From Archaeoglobi archaeon (GTDB lineage Archaea > Halobacteriota > Archaeoglobi > Archaeoglobales > Archaeoglobaceae), in NCBI GenBank assembly GCA_029259455.1, contig JAPDIT010000070.1, positions 1 to 8,008 of the forward strand: DNA of 8,008 bases, in the 5' to 3' direction. The position numbers and the translations under genes were made by a program. Shown one piece after another: positions 5,325 through 8,008 of the stretch. The notes beneath the pieces were generated by a model. That model saw only the letters and a program-made list of their open reading frames with translations. It made no database searches and was not told the DNA's origin. Numbering within the stretch: the stretch's first letter is position 1; each line of letters begins with the position of its first letter.

Positions 5325-6767
5325 ATGCTATGGGTTGAGAAGTACAGACCGAAAACCATTGAAGAAGTTGTTGCAGATAAGGAAATAATCTCGAAGGTTA
5401 TTAAGTGGGCCAAGAGCTGGAAGAGGGGGAACAAACCCTTACTGCTTGCAGGTCCACCTGGTGTCGGAAAAACATCCCTTGCTCTCGCACTCGCCAACAC
5501 AATGGGCTGGGAGGTTGTTGAGCTCAACGCCAGCGACCAGAGAAGCTGGAGGATTATCGAAAGAATTGTGGGGGAAGGTGCGTTTAACGAAACAATAAGC
5601 GACGAGGGCGAGTTTCTCTCTTCACGAGCGGGAAAGCTGAAGCTGATAATCCTTGATGAGGTTGACAACATTCACAAGAAGGAGGATGTAGGAGGTGAAG
5701 CAGCTCTCATAAGGTTAATTAAAAGAAAGTCCGCTCAGCCATTGATTTTGATTGCCAATGACCCCTATAAGCTCTCTCCAGAGCTAAGAAATCTATGTGA
5801 GATGATCAATTTCAAAAGGCTCACGAAGCATCAGGTAGCAAGAGTTCTGGAGCGAATTGCTCTGAAAGAGGGGATTAAAGTCGATAAGAGGGTTCTACTT
5901 CAGATTGCTGAGAACGCTGGAGGTGACTTAAGAGCGGCAATCAACGATTTTCAAGCTCTTGCAGAGGGTAGAGAAGAGCTGAAGCCAGAAGATGTTTTCC
6001 TAACGAAGAGAACGCAGGAAAAAGACATTTTCAGAGTTATGCAGATGATTTTCAAGACGAAAAACCCTGCTGTTTACAGCGAGGCTATGCTTCTGGATGA
6101 GTCTCCTGAAGACGTTATTCACTGGGTTGAGGAGAACGTTCCCTTAGAGTATTCGGGGATAGAACTTGTCAATGCTTACGGGGCGCTTTCAAGGGCAGAC
6201 ATTTTCCTCGGCAGAGTTAGGAGGAGGCAGTACTACAGGCTCTGGAAGTATGCTAGCTATCTCATGACTGTAGGCGTTCAGCAAGCCAAGGAAAAACCGA
6301 AGAAAGGCTTTACGAGGTACAGAAGACCGGTTGTGTGGCAGATGCTTTTCCAACTCAGAAGCAAGAGAGAGATGACGAGAAAGATTCTTGAGAAAATTGG
6401 AAAATATAGCCACCTCTCAACGAGAAAAGCTCGAACTGAGATGTTTCCCACGATAAAACTCCTTTTGAGAGAGCTTGATGTAGATAAGGCTGCAACCATA
6501 GCGGCTTTTTACGAATTCACCAAGGAAGAGCTTGAATTCCTTGCTGGAGAGAAGGGTGCTGAAATTTGGGAGTATGTTGGGAAACACGGATTGCACAGAA
6601 TCGAGGATGAAACTTTCCTTGAAAGCTTCATGAAAGCTGATAAAGTTTCAGAGACAATTACAGAGGTAAGCGAAGAAAAAAAGGAAAGGGGAGAGGAGGA
6701 TAAGAAGGAGGTTAGGGCAAAGGAGAAGGCCGGAAAAAATTTAACTCTTGATTCGTTCTTTTCCTGA
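5325..6767 (+). CDS. rfcL: Replication factor C large subunit (clamp loader)
   Basis: RfcL joins four small RFC subunits to form the ATP-driven clamp loader that opens PCNA and places it on primed DNA. The 480-residue protein starts with the RFC box WVEKYRPKT (3-11). It then has Walker A GPPGVGKTS (43-51), the ELNASDQRS block (66-74), Walker B LIILDEVD (107-114), sensor 1 ANDPYKLSPELR (144-155) and sensor 2 GDLRAAINDFQA (200-211) with the conserved Arg203. An arginine finger of the SRC type is absent, as usual for the large subunit. The helical collar follows (about 230-400). A charged Lys/Glu linker (about 440-470) ends in NLTLDSFF (472-479), a PCNA-interacting PIP box with Asn in place of the usual Gln. 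The rest closely matches A. fulgidus RfcL as I remember it. The small-subunit gene is not in the window. It is followed at one base by the DUF2240 gene. Confidence 0.97.
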   Translation: MLWVEKYRPKTIEEVVADKEIISKVIKWAKSWKRGNKPLLLAGPPGVGKTSLALALANTMGWEVVELNASDQRSWRIIERIVGEGAFNETISDEGEFLSSRAGKLKLIILDEVDNIHKKEDVGGEAALIRLIKRKSAQPLILIANDPYKLSPELRNLCEMINFKRLTKHQVARVLERIALKEGIKVDKRVLLQIAENAGGDLRAAINDFQALAEGREELKPEDVFLTKRTQEKDIFRVMQMIFKTKNPAVYSEAMLLDESPEDVIHWVEENVPLEYSGIELVNAYGALSRADIFLGRVRRRQYYRLWKYASYLMTVGVQQAKEKPKKGFTRYRRPVVWQMLFQLRSKREMTRKILEKIGKYSHLSTRKARTEMFPTIKLLLRELDVDKAATIAAFYEFTKEELEFLAGEKGAEIWEYVGKHGLHRIEDETFLESFMKADKVSETITEVSEEKKERGEEDKKEVRAKEKAGKNLTLDSFFS

Positions 6768-6768
6768 A

Positions 6769-7215
6769 ATGATGCGCAAGGTTATCGCTGCAGCGTTCAA
6801 GAGCAAGGGGAAAAGGAAAATGAAAAGAAGCGAGTTAATTTACACCATGAGCTTTGATCTGAACTGGTTTACACATGAGGGGAGCAAGAAAGTTGTAGAA
6901 GAAGCGGAGAAAGAGGGTTTGCTCAAAGGGGACGAAGAGCTCCAGCCAACCTTTGATCTTGATGATGTTGAGCTTGATAATTTCAAACCAGACCTCTCGG
7001 TCCTCCTTTCAAGGTCTGTGACAGACAGAATCGTTGAGGAAATTGCGACGAAACTAAAGAAAGATAGCAGAGAAGTTTTCTCGATGGTCAACAAGAAGCA
7101 GGAAGAGCTAGGTGGGTTAGTAAGCTTTTCAGTTGCGGCCCTAATCGTTGCCAAAGAGGCAGGAATAGACATCTCATCCTACATCGAAGAAGTTGAGAAG
7201 GAAGTCTTCCAGTAA
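6769..7215 (+). CDS. DUF2240 family archaeal protein
   Basis: This 148-residue protein matches the archaeal DUF2240 family, whose function I do not know to be established. The N-terminal half has the family pattern: KSKGKRKMKRSELIYTMSFD (11-30), then LNWFTHEGSKKVVEEAEKEG (31-50), then a short LLKGDEELQPTFD (51-63). The helix-helix-helix-hairpin order, with a basic first part, looks like a winged-helix DNA-binding fold; that is my inference. The second half (about 74-145) is mainly helical and amphipathic, with a GGLVSFSVAALIVAKEAGID segment (115-134). It starts one base after the rfcL stop, with no visible Shine-Dalgarno, so it is probably translated by coupling to rfcL. A second ATG three bases on (6772) is equally possible, and an in-frame TTG at 6748 inside rfcL is less likely. 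It lies one base before the phosphoesterase gene. The neighbours suggest a part in DNA replication or repair. Confidence 0.85.
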   Translation: MMRKVIAAAFKSKGKRKMKRSELIYTMSFDLNWFTHEGSKKVVEEAEKEGLLKGDEELQPTFDLDDVELDNFKPDLSVLLSRSVTDRIVEEIATKLKKDSREVFSMVNKKQEELGGLVSFSVAALIVAKEAGIDISSYIEEVEKEVFQ

Positions 7216-7216
7216 A

Positions 7217-7798
7217 ATGAGGATAGAAGAGGATGTGCTTTTTATCGGCAGAAAAGCTGTCATCGCTGACGTCCACCTTGGTCTCGTTAGGCATTACGAC
7301 AGCGAGTTGATTGAGAAGACTCTTGGCGTAGCTGAAAAGGCTGAAACGCTGATTGTTGCTGGCGATTTGAAGCATCTCGGAAAAAGAGGTCAGCATGAGA
7401 AGTTCATAAGTGAAGTTGGCGGTATTACAGAGCTAATTTTGCTCAGGGGGAATCACGACATAGGTCTGGAGTGTGAGAAAGCCATTAAAATTGGAAAGTA
7501 CGGAATTTTTCATGGCCACGCCGTGCCTGATGAAGATATTCTGGATGCCAAGTTTCTGATTTTCGGCCATGCGCATCCGGCATATTTCATCAGAGATCCT
7601 GCAGGGGGTTACAGGGAGAGGGTGTTCCTTACGGGAGAGATAGAGGGGGGGAGGAGGGTTGTTGTGCTTCCCGCCTTCAACGACCTCTGCGCCTCAACAG
7701 CTGTTAATCTTGACAGACCTGCCGGTTTCATGTTCAGGAGGCACGGTTACAAAGAGTGGTATGCTGTCATGTTTGACGGTACACTTCTGAGAATTTAA
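7217..7798 (+). CDS. SbcD-related archaeal metallophosphoesterase
   Basis: This is a 193-residue calcineurin-like phosphoesterase of the small archaeal SbcD-related type. All two-metal motifs are present: DVH (18-20; Asp18, His20), GD (49-50; Asp50), GNHD (78-81; Asn79, His80), HGH (99-101) and GHAH (117-120; His118, His120). It lacks the long C-terminal capping and DNA-binding parts of true Mre11/SbcD (over 350 residues) and no Rad50/SbcC gene is adjacent. The substrate is therefore open: a nuclease, a nucleotide phosphodiesterase or a phosphatase. The C-terminal part (about 133-193) is beta-rich, with PAFNDLCAS (152-160), a segment conserved in this archaeal family as I recall. The ATG at 7217 is one base after the DUF2240 stop. 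An in-frame TTG at 7193, inside the upstream gene, is rejected because the family starts close to this methionine. It is the last gene of the rfcL cluster; the next gene has its own promoter. Confidence 0.88.
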   Translation: MRIEEDVLFIGRKAVIADVHLGLVRHYDSELIEKTLGVAEKAETLIVAGDLKHLGKRGQHEKFISEVGGITELILLRGNHDIGLECEKAIKIGKYGIFHGHAVPDEDILDAKFLIFGHAHPAYFIRDPAGGYRERVFLTGEIEGGRRVVVLPAFNDLCASTAVNLDRPAGFMFRRHGYKEWYAVMFDGTLLRI

Positions 7799-7824
7799 CG
7801 AGTTAAAATTTACAGCAAAATTGT

Positions 7825-7832
7825 AATATATA
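7825..7832 (+). promoter_or_regulatory. TATA box of the ATP-grasp gene (leaderless)
   Basis: aatatata is centred about 24 bases before the ATG at 7852, the right distance for a transcript beginning at the start codon. No Shine-Dalgarno is seen between them. A short inverted repeat (tttaac-ga-gttaaa, 7794-7807) lies 17 bases upstream of the TATA box, overlapping the phosphoesterase stop codon. Confidence 0.65.
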
Positions 7833-7851
7833 GGTTAATCAAAGCAATTCC

Positions 7852-8008
7852 ATGCTACTCCTCGAACACGAATCCAAAACCTTACTCGAAAAATACGGCA
7901 TAAAAACCGCTACCTGCATCTTCTGCGAGAGGGAAGAGCGGGCCGTTAAAGCAGCAAAGCAAATCGGCTTCCCTGTTGTGATGAAGGTTGCCGGAAGAGA
8001 GATTGTGC
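7852..8008 (+). CDS. ADP-forming acyl-CoA synthetase, ATP-grasp part (partial)
   Basis: The first 52 codons of a gene cut by the window edge. The peptide begins MLLLEHESKTLLEKYGIKT and continues with REERAVKAAKQIGFPVVMKV (27-46), the N-terminal pattern of the ATP-grasp beta subunit (or domain) of ADP-forming acetyl/acyl-CoA synthetases, and also of succinyl-CoA ligase beta. In archaea the ADP-forming enzyme makes ATP from acyl-CoA plus ADP and phosphate, and Archaeoglobus has several copies. VVMKV is the strand whose lysine normally binds ATP. A CxxC pair (Cys22, Cys25) is present just after the first helix. The phosphohistidine and CoA-binding parts are not in view, so I cannot say whether it is a separate beta subunit or a fusion, or which acid it uses. 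A succinyl-CoA ligase is less likely because of the EKYGI.T..C spacing, but cannot be excluded. Confidence 0.8.
   Translation, partial: MLLLEHESKTLLEKYGIKTATCIFCEREERAVKAAKQIGFPVVMKVAGREIV

Noticed and set aside
5252..5671. Minus-strand open frame of 139 codons over the start of rfcL
   Set aside because: Serine- and leucine-rich shadow of the rfcL ATPase domain, with no supporting signal.
6748..6768. TTG at 6748 as start of the DUF2240 gene
   Set aside because: It would overlap the PIP box end of rfcL and add residues not expected in the family; ATGs at 6769 and 6772 are better.
7200..7210. Short inverted repeat (ggaag-t-cttcc) at the end of the DUF2240 gene
   Set aside because: Five-base arms inside coding sequence are expected by chance, and a loop of one base cannot form a stable hairpin.
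7193..7216. TTG at 7193 as start of the phosphoesterase
   Set aside because: It lies in the end of the DUF2240 gene and adds a basic, serine-rich leader outside the fold; the ATG at 7217 fits.
1..8008. Mobile element, CRISPR array, tRNA or rRNA gene, toxin-antitoxin or defence cassette
   Set aside because: No regular spaced repeats, transposase or integrase motifs, cloverleaf structures or toxin-like small gene pairs were seen by reading both strands. The base composition looks even throughout.

Overview
The window is a compact, gene-dense stretch of an archaeal chromosome, almost certainly from the genus Archaeoglobus. The large clamp-loader subunit (positions 5325-6767) matches my memory of Archaeoglobus fulgidus RfcL over nearly its whole length, but its charged tail before the last ten residues differs. 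This suggests a close relative or another strain rather than the reference genome; that is recall, not a search result. Archaeal character is also clear from a CetZ tubulin homologue, an F420-type oxidoreductase, a DUF2240 protein, an SbcD-related archaeal phosphoesterase, and TATA boxes placed about 25 bases before start codons.

Layout. Bases 2-100 hold the end of an unidentified gene. A promoter with a TATA box and a ribosome binding site then drives a two-gene unit, cetZ (tubulin superfamily) and ubiX (flavin prenyltransferase), whose stop and start codons overlap. A perfect 20-base palindrome separates this unit from a thiolase gene (1960-3234). The thiolase converges on a minus-strand gene for a secreted lipoprotein with a beta-propeller domain (3269-4168); an AT-rich 34-base gap lies between their stops. 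Head to head with the lipoprotein gene is a Mer-like F420-dependent oxidoreductase (4245-5288), and the 76 bases between them hold two divergent promoters. Next comes a tight cluster of rfcL, a DUF2240 gene and a metallophosphoesterase gene, with single-base gaps. The window ends in the first 52 codons of an ATP-grasp protein, probably the beta subunit or domain of an ADP-forming acyl-CoA synthetase.

How the genes fit together. The thiolase, the F420 oxidoreductase and the ADP-forming synthetase fit the fatty-acid, acyl-CoA and C1/F420 metabolism of Archaeoglobus, but they are separate transcription units here. rfcL, DUF2240 and the phosphoesterase look like one information-processing operon. 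cetZ-ubiX pairs a cytoskeletal protein with a cofactor enzyme and has no obvious functional logic. At least four genes seem to be read from leaderless transcripts.

I see no CRISPR array, tRNA or rRNA gene, insertion sequence, integrase or defence cassette. This looks like ordinary core chromosome, and I did not find a convincing new multi-gene system. The most useful leads are the DUF2240 link to replication genes, the cetZ-ubiX coupling, the insertion in the thiolase, and the palindrome.
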